A stretch of DNA of 64,000 nt from Symsagittifera roscoffensis (taxonomy: Eukaryota > Xenacoelomorpha > Acoela > Convolutidae). Every line of letters begins with the position of its first letter. The first letter of the stretch is position 1. Shown here one piece after another: positions 23,778 through 33,847 of the stretch. The notes beneath the pieces were generated by a model that saw only the letters and a list, made by a program, of their open reading frames with translations, did not search any database and was not told the origin of the DNA. The stretch spans positions 3,115,624 to 3,179,623 of the forward strand of contig NC_087071.1 of the NCBI RefSeq assembly GCF_963678635.1, given 5' to 3'. The position numbers were made by a program, and so were the translations under genes.

Positions 23778-26397
23778 AGAAAGTCCAGATGATGATGATA
23801 TTTTCCCCTTTATCGTAGATGCAACCACTGATAGAGGACAGCATATATTCTGCAAAAATTTACACTTAAATTTGTTTGAACCCGGAATCAGTCCATGTAA
23901 AACAGAGTTCCCAGATGTAAAAATCAAAAGACAAATTATCGATCACTATCTAAAAGATATATGTAACCTAACACAACAATACGGAATCTACTCCATAGAA
24001 TTCAGCTCACCAAACCAGAATCACAGTAAATATATAATTCAAACAGACGACCTTGATTTAGAATTCTCAAAAGTATTCTCAGAATATATAAAAAGCATCC
24101 AATATCATAACTCACAAAGAGCAAACTCCATATTCACCAATGAAGTTTTTGCGATAATATATAGTTATATCTCGATATTAGAAAACGAAATCCAGATACC
24201 AAATGTCTCACCGACAGAAACATCTAAACATATAAGAGTACGACATGAAATCACACTACTCTCTAGTTTTCTAAATATAATTAAAGAAAATTTCACGAAA
24301 GATGAAGTTTCACAACATACAAAACACGACTTACAAAAAATCTTGGCATGGTTCATAATAGATTATTTCACACATAATATTGATTTAATTTCACAAGCAA
24401 GAAAAAAATTTAGACCCCAAAACTCAAACGATGATACTGCCATCACAGAACAATCAGACTATGTTTGGGACCCCGAATGGTCTCATCCCGCATCCATAAA
24501 CTTCCCACAATCAATCTCAAGTCAAGCAATAAGTACGATATCTTATGTAAGAGATTATGTACGAGTAATACCATTAACCATTGATGCAACACCATTAAAC
24601 TATAATACATTTTTACCCGATATGCAAAATAATAGTTTAAACTCTACAGTCATACACAATGAAAACCTCAATGGAACTAGGAATCTTACTCAACAAGATA
24701 TCCAGACACCATCACACTTCATAAATGAAGAAATCGTACACACAACAACTACACAACAAAGTATTTCACCAATACGTCCAAACTTAACAACACCAAGAAA
24801 TACAAATCCTTCACAAACACAGGTAACATTACAATCAACCGTTAAACCTTCGGTTGCCCCAAAATATTCACACATGGATTACCAAACATACAGACCCATG
24901 ACAATACCGCCAAAAACACGCAAAACGTTCACTAGAAACAACTTTGCAGACCATAATTATAATTACACACATCCATCAAAAACAAATTATCAACCACGAA
25001 AAAATTTTAGTAATTATACAAGATCTCGAAACTGGGATAACTCAATGGCACCACCTAATTCAGTAAATTTCCAAACAAATTTACATCCTCCACAGGATCG
25101 TAGTGAAAACTATCCATTTTTTCAACAAAATAAAAATAAAAAACAAACATCTTATCAAATGGATTACTTATCCTCAGATGATGATTTCTTACAACCAGAT
25201 ATATTTACACCCTATAATCAAGAATATCGTGGACAAGGAATACAGAAACCACATACATATCATAGAATTTTTTCTCCACAACCAATAGATACACAAAATC
25301 AACAACCAATTCAGCAACAAAACCCAATTAATACACAATCTTTTCAACCAATTCAGCAACAAAACCCAATGATTGCAAACTCGTACCAACCAGCACAAAT
25401 GCAAAATGAAATACCACTCCCATATTATCTTCAACAACACGAAATAACAAGAAATCAACTTTCAAATTTTTCTCAAATGCCAAATGCAGCAGAATCATTA
25501 CAAATGACGATGAATCCATACCTTATGGGTGGATCATCAATAACATCAAATAAACCTTTAATGGTATTCACAGGAACAGACCCTGAATATTTTGAAGAAG
25601 ACTATTTAAATGCAGTCACAGCAAATTTGATTTTAAATATAGGACCTGAACCAATTAATACGCCACTACATCAAAACTGGATACATCGACGCACAGCGTT
25701 GATACAAACAACTTTAGATGGAGCAGCCCAAAAATGGTTTTCAGTATTGCCTATAGAAATAAAATCAAATTGGAAAAGGTTTACACAAGAAGTTTCAAAA
25801 ATGTTTGACTCCGAAAGAAACAAACAACAACAAAGAGTTTTATGTAATGAAATTCGCAGATTACCAAACGAAACCATCAAGCAATTAGCAGTACGAATCG
25901 AAACACTAGTTCGAAAAGCATATTCATTAAATACACATGACTATAAAAACACAAAGATGACAGAAATCTTAATGATGACCTTAACACCACAATTAAGGAA
26001 AATAGCAATAAAAAAGAGAGCATCCCATCCTTCGTCAATTCGAGAACCCGATTTAGATTTTCGAAAACTAGTAGACAAACTAGAACAAGCAGAAATCACA
26101 ATGAAACTCGAAGAAACGGAAAATCTGAAATTACAATACGTTAACAGAATTGAAACAGCTTCCACAAATATAAACAATATACAGGAATCAGATACAGACC
26201 TCGTTGAAAAATCACTGAAATACTCAATATTTACGAAAAACACCCAAACTTTAAAGGCAAACCATCTTTCAAAAAATGGTGTAATTATTGCCGACGATAC
26301 GGACATAGTATTTCTGAATGTAGACAAAAACAGCAAGACAATCAAAATAAACCTCAAAAATATAAAGAACCAAATAAATCATTCTACCAATACATGA
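23752..26397 (+). CDS. gag: Gag polyprotein of outer element, capsid part
   Basis: 881 codons. Residues 1-20 are acidic. The long middle (about 330-600) is Asn/Gln/Pro/Thr-rich and low complexity, with repeated QPIQQQNPI phrases near 510-545. Residues about 600-790 resemble the retrotransposon Gag (capsid) domain: a start LMVFTGTDPEYFEEDYLNAV, a central AAQKWFSVLP, and a helix-rich tail with conserved Leu/Arg spacing. A charged helix follows. The frame ends without a zinc knuckle; that motif lies in the -1 frame immediately downstream of a slippery heptamer at 26271-26277. The last ~40 residues of this ORF are therefore probably out-of-frame termination sequence. Gag would form the virus-like particle core. 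Confidence 0.8.
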   Translation: MSSTHTPGEESPDDDDIFPFIVDATTDRGQHIFCKNLHLNLFEPGISPCKTEFPDVKIKRQIIDHYLKDICNLTQQYGIYSIEFSSPNQNHSKYIIQTDDLDLEFSKVFSEYIKSIQYHNSQRANSIFTNEVFAIIYSYISILENEIQIPNVSPTETSKHIRVRHEITLLSSFLNIIKENFTKDEVSQHTKHDLQKILAWFIIDYFTHNIDLISQARKKFRPQNSNDDTAITEQSDYVWDPEWSHPASINFPQSISSQAISTISYVRDYVRVIPLTIDATPLNYNTFLPDMQNNSLNSTVIHNENLNGTRNLTQQDIQTPSHFINEEIVHTTTTQQSISPIRPNLTTPRNTNPSQTQVTLQSTVKPSVAPKYSHMDYQTYRPMTIPPKTRKTFTRNNFADHNYNYTHPSKTNYQPRKNFSNYTRSRNWDNSMAPPNSVNFQTNLHPPQDRSENYPFFQQNKNKKQTSYQMDYLSSDDDFLQPDIFTPYNQEYRGQGIQKPHTYHRIFSPQPIDTQNQQPIQQQNPINTQSFQPIQQQNPMIANSYQPAQMQNEIPLPYYLQQHEITRNQLSNFSQMPNAAESLQMTMNPYLMGGSSITSNKPLMVFTGTDPEYFEEDYLNAVTANLILNIGPEPINTPLHQNWIHRRTALIQTTLDGAAQKWFSVLPIEIKSNWKRFTQEVSKMFDSERNKQQQRVLCNEIRRLPNETIKQLAVRIETLVRKAYSLNTHDYKNTKMTEILMMTLTPQLRKIAIKKRASHPSSIREPDLDFRKLVDKLEQAEITMKLEETENLKLQYVNRIETASTNINNIQESDTDLVEKSLKYSIFTKNTQTLKANHLSKNGVIIADDTDIVFLNVDKNSKTIKINLKNIKNQINHSTNT
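26271..26277 (+). promoter_or_regulatory. Candidate -1 ribosomal frameshift site, capsid to zinc-knuckle frame
   Basis: A_AAA_AAT is positioned exactly on the gag codon boundaries (AAA 26272-26274, AAT 26275-26277). A -1 slip here enters the frame that encodes the CCHC knuckle within two codons. The heptamer is of the canonical X_XXY_YYZ class. Poly-A runs are common in this A-rich element, so chance or an old indel remains possible. Confidence 0.45.
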
Positions 26398-27383
26398 AAA
26401 AAGATCAAAATCTACCGAACAAAACAGTCTACAGCAACAACAGTTCAGGATAACCACTCCCGAACAATACAAATTATACAAGAAATCAATCACCATATAA
26501 CTCAAGTTATAGAGGAAGATCACCAGAACGAAGAAACACGCAAAATTCATCACAAAATCACTACAATAGACCAAATAGTCGAAATAACTATTCCAGATCA
26601 AATTCAAATACACAACGATTTGTTTCTAGATCTAATTCCCAATCAAGAAATAATTACTACCCAAACAATCAATCACGAAAATCATCATACAATAGGAATA
26701 GAAACAACTCCAATAATCGGAATAGAAGTTATTCAAACAACCGAAACCAGAATTACCCGAACAATCAATCAAGGAATAACTCATATAATAGATCAAACTA
26801 TAACAGACCAAACAATAATTACCAAAACAGATCGCGAAATAATTCACAAAATCGACATTCAAGTTATAATAATCGTTATAGAAATTATTCCCAATCACCA
26901 CACCGGAATAATAATAACTATAATAATTCTAATAATCGCCACAGAAGTAGTACACCTAAACATCAAAGACATATTAATCAAGTACAATCTAATCCAGAAA
27001 CAACATCAGACCCTCCAGGTATTGATGACACAGTAACTGATACGTTACAACTCAATCAAATAAACTGTGGATCATCAGATTCAGAAAGCGATGCAGAAAA
27101 CACTCTCTCCATCAATATGATAAAAGTTGAAAATGACTATGAACTTGTTATATATGAACAACTTTTTTCATCACACATATATGAGAATCAATCAGAACTC
27201 CTTCACAATTATTATATTGAACCCGTCCATTCCATACCGACGACACAAAAAACTAATGAAATTAACACTACAAATCAACCCAATGAGAACGAAAAAACAA
27301 AATGCTTGAATACAAATCACATCTATCAAAACATACAAAAAAACAACCCAAAGAAAAAATTTGGACAATACCATTTCTTTTAG
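26277..27383 (+). pseudogene. gag: Nucleocapsid part of gag in -1 frame, with one nonsense codon
   Basis: The frame is open from 26208 to 27383 apart from TAA at 26451-26453. It starts with a perfect CCHC zinc knuckle (CNYCRRYGHSISEC, C-x2-C-x4-H-x4-C) right after the slippery site. After the stop codon the same frame continues as an Arg/Asn/Ser/Tyr-rich, RS-like segment (about 26460-26960) suited to RNA binding. An acidic stretch (GSSDSESDAE) and a tail overlapping pol follow. The stop at 26451 would truncate the product; it is best read as decay of an old element, although readthrough cannot be excluded. The ORF at 26620-27036 in a third frame is a shadow of this repetitive segment. Confidence 0.7.
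27338..27344 (+). promoter_or_regulatory. Candidate -1 ribosomal frameshift site, gag to pol
   Basis: A_AAA_AAC lies on the codon boundaries of the zinc-knuckle frame (AAA 27339-27341, AAC 27342-27344). It sits inside the 82-base overlap with pol, 37 bases before the gag stop at 27381-27383. A -1 slip leads directly into the pol frame upstream of the protease. Sequence type, frame and position all agree with programmed frameshifting. Confidence 0.65.
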
Positions 27384-30300
27384 AAAGTCCAAGAAGCAAA
27401 GAATTTCAACCACCAGATCTTGAAATTGATTTTTTAATTGATTCAGGAGCAGAATCAAATATAATAAACATTCCCACATGGAATGAAATAAAAACCTTAC
27501 ACCCAAAGCTAACACCTCTTGAAACCTCCAGCAAACTAGCAACAGCACAAGGATCAACATTAATAAACTACGGAAAAATTCAATTATTTCTTCTCCCCAC
27601 AAGAACAATGGAGCAAAACAAAATTTTAACCAAACCATTTAAACAAATATTCCATATCACTGATATTAAACACAATATCATTGGAATACCATTTATCTCT
27701 AAATATATACCAACAATCAACATCTTGAATAGTAAAATATTAATCAAAGATAAATATACAAAAACAAAAGACACATCCCTAACATTTTTTCAAAGATTAA
27801 ATAAACAACCACCATTCTTTTCAAAATTTTACCCAATATATAACCAACAAAGAAAACACTTGAAACCACTATCAGGAAAAATTTATAATTTTTCAATCAA
27901 ACAAGTTCACCAATATGATAAAAAACAAAACAAAAAAAAATTTTATATGTCAGATTTTGAATTCAAACCTATTCATAAGTTTTTCAAAATCACAATCTCA
28001 TCAATAAAATATTTGAAAAACTCGAATTCAGATATTAGTTCCTTACATGTATACAACAATACACCTTACCAAGTAACATTACCTTTAGGACTTTTAGGCT
28101 ATTGCGAAACCAACGCTACAATATCACCAATACACGAAAAAGCATATCGTGTAAATAATATACTCCAATTACTAGATATTTGCCAATCCACAATTCTTAA
28201 TGAAGAATTATCTATAAATAGTATAATAAGTAACGAAAACAGAAATACGGATTATTTCACAAAAACCCCATATTTCAAACCTACATTCAACATAAGTAAC
28301 TACACAGAGAGTCAACAGAAATTTTTAACAATGTTTAATTTCCAACATTCACAAATAACACAAGACGAATTTGAAAAACTAGCAAAACAGCTAATTAAAT
28401 ATTCATCAGTCTATGCAACATCCAAATTTGATGTTGGCAAAATCAGCTCATCACTACATCTCCCATTAAAACCAGACGCAGTTTTCAAAAAACAAAGAGC
28501 AAGTAAAGTACCAATTCACTTACACGATAAAGTGAACAGATTACTCGACATTTTAGAACAATACAACATTATATCACCAGTAAACAAAGAGGAACAACCA
28601 AAAGGCAACACATTTATCAACCCTGTTATCATTCTAGCCAAAGGAGAATCATTAAAAATTGTTCTCGATGCTAGATACCTCAACTCACTAATAGATGAAT
28701 CAAAGTGTAATTGGCCCATTGAACCAATACAAGTTATTTTAACAAAAATAAACGGAAAATACTTTACCACCGCCGATATGAATAGTGCATATAATCAAAT
28801 GCCATTAGATGAACAATCACGACGCTTAACACAATTTGTTATTGGAAACCAACAATACGAATTCAACCGCTTATTCTATGGAATATCCATAGGACCAGCA
28901 GCATTTTCAGCTTTTATGAGCAAAATTTTTCAACCACTAATACTCAAGAAAAATGCAATCACCTATTTAGACGATGTTTTTATGCAATCACAGACAAAAG
29001 AGGAAATGTTCAATGTTTTAGAACAATATCACCAAATACTTCAGAACGAAAATCTGAAGGCCGCCCCCGATAAATCACACTTCTTTTTGACAAAAGTTAA
29101 ATTCTTAGGACATAATATAGAAAGAAAAACAATCACTCCATTGAAATCACGTATAGACGCTATTCAAAAACTCCAACCACCAACAAATAAAAAGAAAATC
29201 CAAGAATTCCTTGGAATGTTAAACTTTTTAAGCAAATATGTTTATAAAATGCAATTATATCTACGACCATTCTATAACATACTTAGACAACAAAATAATT
29301 TTGAATGGAATACAGAACATCAAGCACAATTTGAAGAAATTAAAAAACTTCTAACTGAACAAATTTCAAACACAATTCCAGATTCAAATCAACCATTTTA
29401 TGCAATGTGCGATGCTTCGAACTTTGGCATCGGCGCAGCATTATTACAATCACATAATGTTACAAATAAAATGAACCTCATATCAGCAAATTCTCGATTA
29501 TTCACTCAAGCAGAGCTACGACTCTCAACTCTAATGAGAGAATGTACAGCCATAATATATACACTAACAGACTATGAATTTCTGATACTTGGATCAAAAC
29601 ATCCCACAGTTCTATTCACAGACCATAAACCAATCATCTTTATTTTTACACAAAAGTCTAATCCAAACCACCGAGTTTATAGATTTCAACTCATTTTAAT
29701 GAAATTCCCAAACTTACATATAGTTTGGACCGCAGGAAAAAATCTTGCATTACCAGACACCTTAAGTCGAAATACGCCACCTGAATTACTTACACGTAAA
29801 ACCACAGTTGAAATACCCAAAAATATAAAATTCTACCTTGCAGAAAATGAAACATCACCCCGATTGGAATGCAAATATGCAGTAAAAACTGACGTTGAAC
29901 AATCACAAATAAATAATTTACAACATTTCCCACTTTATTTAGATTGTCAAAATAATCACTATGAAGTTGATCTACTTGGAACATCAACTTTTAAACCAAT
30001 CCCATATTCACAATGGATAAAAAATAACACCCAACAAAAAAGAATAAAACAACACCCGCCTAAAAAAGACCATTTTCCACTAATTGAAAAAGAAAATTTA
30101 ACTGATAAAATAAACTTATCAGGACCACAAACAAACGATTCAAAATACACAATAAATCAAGTTTTTGACCTCCATGACCCACTTGACACAATACCCTTAT
30201 CTAAATTAGAAATTGAAAACATTTTTCTCCCCCCAACAGAAACAATTACAATTTCAACACTGAAACAATATCAAAACCTTGACCCAGTAATTCGACAACT

Positions 30301-30402
30301 AAAATCATGGCACAAATATAAAACTAAACCCGTCAAGGCAGATACAACTATTTTAGGAAATAAAACACTCCTCCGATATTTTCGAAAATTCAATAATACA
30401 AC

Positions 30403-30406
30403 AATT
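30403..30406. other. Target-site duplication of inner element, left copy
   Basis: AATT here and at 53381-53384. Removing the inner element and one AATT puts the two halves of outer pol in the same reading frame (the removed length shifts frame 2 onto frame 0 correctly). This supports a 4-base duplication. A 5-base duplication AATTG/AATTA with one mismatch is an alternative. Confidence 0.8.
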
Positions 30407-31287
30407 GTGCCAGTCGGTCATATTTGGAAGTTTGACCTTGAGAAGAGCAGAAAATACTTGATTTTGAAGTGAAACTTAATTTTTCAAGATTTCGAAAGGA
30501 ACATGTCATGCACGATTTTCTCGCGATAACTGAAAATCAGAAAAAGAAATCAGAACAATTTTAGAACAATTGCGGGGAAGTTGTCAATTAAAAAACGAGT
30601 GGGAAATTGCTATTCGCAATTTCCATCATAGTGAACGAGAGTAGAGCTGTCCTACTTGAAATAGAAGACAGAGTATCCCCGAGAGAGCGATTACTAAAGT
30701 TGGACCAGAGTGAACCTTCAGCGGAAAGGCGGACAACTAGAGTGTCCCAACGGTCCAAGAGAACTCAAATTCTAGAGCATGAACTTATCCTTGCTGTCCA
30801 AACTATAAAACATTAAACTTCTCTTAGTTATTTATTTCTTGAGTTAGTTACTGACTGGATTATTTTCCCAATTCTTGAGCGTGCTGCTATGTGAGTACAA
30901 ATTTAATTTCTAGAGTGTGTTTTGTGATTGTTATGTTGAGGTAAGGCGAGTTTTAGGTTGATCCATCTGAAATGGATCAAAGTCACACTGTCTAATAAAA
31001 AGTAACCTAACGGATTGTTCCAACCCGGTTTTTAACGGCGTTCATGTATTTTGGGTATCTAGAGACCTAAGTATGGGGATGTTTCTAATTCTAGAGTGGG
31101 GGGATATTTTAGTAGTAGCCTTTAAGCTGTAACGGGTCGTAGTCTCATGTCACAAGCGAACCGAACTGGCTCCGACCGTTCTTGAGGTGGGAAAACACAA
31201 GAGATAGTGTCCCTGACCCTTGAGCCAGTGGTTATAGGGCCTATTTTTCTTAAGCCTCATGTGTGACTGCAGTAGACGAATGTTACA
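30407..31287 (+). repeat. 5' LTR of inner element
   Basis: It is the same sequence as 52500-53380 in every stretch compared. The repeat could begin 1-2 bases either side of this start (TGTGCC or TGCC), and it ends GTTACA. TATAAAA at 30804-30810 is a good promoter TATA box and AATAAA at 30994-30999 a polyadenylation signal, giving a plausible U3-R-U5 layout. A 69-codon ORF (30607-30816) covers part of U3; it is probably incidental. Confidence 0.95.
30804..30810 (+). promoter_or_regulatory. TATA box in inner 5' LTR
   Basis: TATAAAA lies about 400 bases into the LTR, 184 bases before an AATAAA signal. The arrangement fits initiation shortly downstream and polyadenylation of the 3' LTR copy. Confidence 0.55.
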
Positions 31288-31298
31288 TAGTGTTTTTA

Positions 31299-31310
31299 TG
31301 GCGCTCCTGG
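31299..31310 (+). other. Putative primer-binding site of inner element
   Basis: TGGCGCTCCTGG begins with the TGG expected to pair with a tRNA CCA end. It lies 11 bases beyond the LTR end, which is farther than usual. The tRNA species is not determined, and the site could be elsewhere. Confidence 0.4.
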
Positions 31311-31780
31311 GTGTTTACGACATCAAGACTACGGAGTCGAACCCACTTGAGACAGCTTCGGGCTGAATGCCCATTCTAGAGTACCGGCGGTACGGTTCGA
31401 CAGGAACGTGCAAACCTTCCGGTTGTACCGTGATAGCTTTTTAAGAAAACTCGAGAAAATTTCCTGGTACGCTCTCCGAACGAGGCTTAGCTAACCGAGT
31501 AAAGGGGGGCAACTAGGGGGACAAAAACACGAGCAAAAAGACAAAAAGCAAAACAAAAACCAAAAAAGAATAGAAAAAGGAACAAAAACCATAAAACGAA
31601 AAAAGACAGTGACTTTGACACCAGATTAGTTGGATCAAACCTTTATATTAATTAAATAGTATACCCATACTGTTTTACAAGTTCGATCGTTTCGATCAAC
31701 CTAGCAATTTAAACCAGTAAACTGAATAAAGTGCCCGAAGTGGGGCGTTGTCAAGGGTTTTCAGATAGCTTGGAACTTAG

Positions 31781-32040
31781 CTGGACCAATAGGAGACTTG
31801 ACTGGAAGAGGTGACCAGCCGAGTGGGAAAGTGGTTCAGGGACACTTGAGCTGAACCAATAGGAGACTTGACTGGAAGAGGTGACCAGCCGAGTGGGAAA
31901 GTGGTTCAGGGACACTGAGCTGAACCAATAGGAGACTTGACTGGAAGAGGTGACCAGCCGAGTGGGAGAGTGGTTCAGGGACACTTGGCCGAACCAATAG
32001 GAGACTGGACTAGAACAGGTGACCAGTCGAGTGGGAAAGC
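31781..32040 (+). repeat. 69-70-bp tandem repeat, four copies, each with CCAAT
   Basis: Units begin near 31783, 31853, 31922 and 31991. Each carries CCAATAGGAGACT, GGTGACCAG and GAGTGGGA. The last copy is the most diverged. It lies 500 bases after the LTR, so it could be transcribed leader rather than promoter. Confidence 0.85.
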
Positions 32041-32897
32041 AGCCAAGAAGGATTTGGCAATTCTCGAGTTCTCAAGTTGGGCAGAACGGGTATCGTTAGA
32101 ATCCACATTACATTATAGGAGATAAGTGTAAAATTGGATAAGCGAAATCCCCCAGTTTTGAGGAACGTTTTTACTTGAGCAGGCCTGGAAACAGGTCTAC
32201 GGTTTTCTCTTGAGAGGTTTAGCACCCGGCGCTTAAAGTAATTTTTAGGCTTAAGAAGGGGGGCTAGAAAGGGGGGAGGTTAGAAGGGGGGCTGGTTAAG
32301 TTAGAGGTTGGCGGTTGTAAATTGTAAAAAGGGGGAAATTAGAGTAACTAATTAGTCGACATCGTTGACTTAGTTACATTAGAAATTAACCCGCGTTGGT
32401 AATATTAGGTGGAGATCCAGAATTCAACTCGAGTTAAGACTGGTACGCTGGTTGGTTTGGTAGGGGGGACCGGATATAGACAGCTTTTGTGATACCCCAT
32501 AAGATCACTAGTGGGGGAGGAAAACGCGTGGCAATTAGGTACCAGACATTTTTTTTTTTTTTAGACGAAAGGTAGACATTGGTCACCTTTGAATTTCAGG
32601 TGGGCTCATTTTTCTGTTTTTATTATTTTTCTTACTTAGATTTTTGTTGCATTTTAGTGAGGATTTGTGTTTGGTTTTATACGAACAGGTGATCACAAGA
32701 TACCTGCGCACCTACATTGAAATAGAAACAACCAAAAAGAAGAGGGGGTCAGCATTTGGCTTTTAAGAGAGGGTTTTTGGGAAAATTTTACTAGAGCTTG
32801 AGTGGTGGTACAAGGTACGGTGGTTCAAGAAGACCCTACAACGAGGAAGACACTCCGTGACGAGTATTGGGATAAGACCGAAGAAGTCTTAAAACAG

Positions 32898-33545
32898 AGT
32901 AGTCTTGGGACAGGGTCTTGGGACAGTGGTCTTGGGACAGGGTCTTGGGACAGTGGTCTTGGGACAGTGGTCTTGGGACAGGGTCTTGGGACAGTGGTCT
33001 TGGGACAGTGGTCTTGGGACAGGGTCTTGGGACAGGGTCTTGGGACAGTGGTCTTGGGACAGGGTCTTGGGACAGTGGTCTTGGGACAGTGGTCTTGGGA
33101 CAGGGTCTTGGGACAGGGTCTTGGGACAGGGTCTTGGGACAGGGTCTTGGGACAGTGGTCTTGGGACAGTGGTCTTGGGACAGGGTCTTGGGACAGTGGT
33201 CCTGGGACAGTCTTGGGACAGTGGTCTTGGGACACTAGTCTTGGGACACTAGTCTTGGGACACTGGTCTTGGGACACTGCCCTTGGGACACTAGTCTTGG
33301 GATACCAGCCTTGGGACACTACCCTTGGGACACTAGTCTTGGGACAGTAGTCTTGGGACACTAGCCTTGGGACACTAGTCTTGGGACAGTAGTCTTGGGA
33401 CACTGGTCTTGGGACACTACCCTTGGGACAGTAGTCTTGGGACACTAGCCTTGAGACACTAGCCTTGGGACAGTAGTCTTGGGACACTAGCCTTGGGACA
33501 CTGGTCTTGGGACAGTAGTCTTGGGACACTAGTGGTCTTGGTACA
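32898..33545 (+). repeat. 13/14-bp G-rich minisatellite (TCTTGGGACAG)
   Basis: About 46 units of TCTTGGGACAG followed by GG (13-base period) or TGG/TAG (14-base period). The first half alternates ACAGGG and ACAGTGG units; the second half shifts to ACACTAG. Every unit has a GGG run at regular spacing, giving plus-strand G-quadruplex potential. It is located in the leader, 300 bases before gag-pol. Confidence 0.95.
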
Positions 33546-33847
33546 AGGGTCTTAGGACACTAACGGAGAGTACTGTGATAGTGACGAATAGTCTTGGGAC
33601 GGTATAGAAATTGAAGTCAAATTACAACAAGTGCGTTTTAAGACAGAACAAGACAAATCGAAATAGGTAGGGTTAAGACCAAATTAAGGAAAATTTTTCG
33701 GAGGTTTTAGAAAGAGAATTGGATAAGGTTTTTAACACGTTGTACAGAATTTGTTACCACAAAAAATAATTTTTTTTTTTTTTTACCCTTAGAATAGAAT
33801 CGTGTATGTAATAAAATTGTAAATAAAAGCAGTTGTAAATAGAAATA

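Larger units (their letters stand above)
27302..30406 (+). pseudogene. pol: Pol of outer element, 5' part: protease, reverse transcriptase, RNase H
   Basis: The frame runs as outer pol to 30406 and then into the inserted LTR, stopping at 30472. Aspartic protease: FLIDSGAESN with catalytic Asp at residue 47. Reverse transcriptase: residues about 390-570 with VLDARYLNSLI, FTTADMNSAYNQMPL and catalytic YLDD at 555-558, followed by the FLGH and LGMLNFL thumb motifs. RNase H: MCDASNFGIGAALLQ with Asp 704, then LFTDHKPI and the ALPDTLSR terminus, as in Ty3/Gypsy. Gene order PR-RT-RH before integrase fits Metaviridae-like elements. It is probably expressed by -1 frameshifting from gag (site at 27338). 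The coding sequence resumes at 53385 beyond the nested element. Confidence 0.88.
31311..33847 (+). other. Long untranslated leader of inner element
   Basis: 2.5 kb without a credible gene. It contains a 69-70-base tandem repeat (31781-32040), several runs of five to six G on the plus strand (31506, 31517, 32258-32292, 32463, 32514, 32741), an 11-base T run near 32550 and a 13/14-base G-rich minisatellite (32898-33545). A 13-base T run near 33770 precedes the gag-pol start. ORFs over the minisatellite exist in all three plus frames and on the minus strand, and are artefacts of the repeat. Confidence 0.6.

Noticed and set aside
26206-26213. Frameshift at GAAAAATC as the gag slip site
   Set aside because: The sequence does not form a canonical X_XXY_YYZ heptamer in the gag frame; A_AAA_AAT at 26271 fits better.
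26620-27036. 138-codon Ile/Thr-rich ORF in the gag-pol region
   Set aside because: It is an alternative frame over the RS/Asn-rich nucleocapsid segment and has implausible Ile-Thr repetition.
30607-30816. 69-codon ORF found identically at 52700-52909
   Set aside because: Both lie inside the two identical LTRs, so identity reflects LTR identity, not protein conservation.
32802-33529. Several overlapping ORFs up to 234 codons in multiple frames, both strands
   Set aside because: They are translations of a 13/14-base minisatellite without stops; all frames stay open for the same trivial reason.
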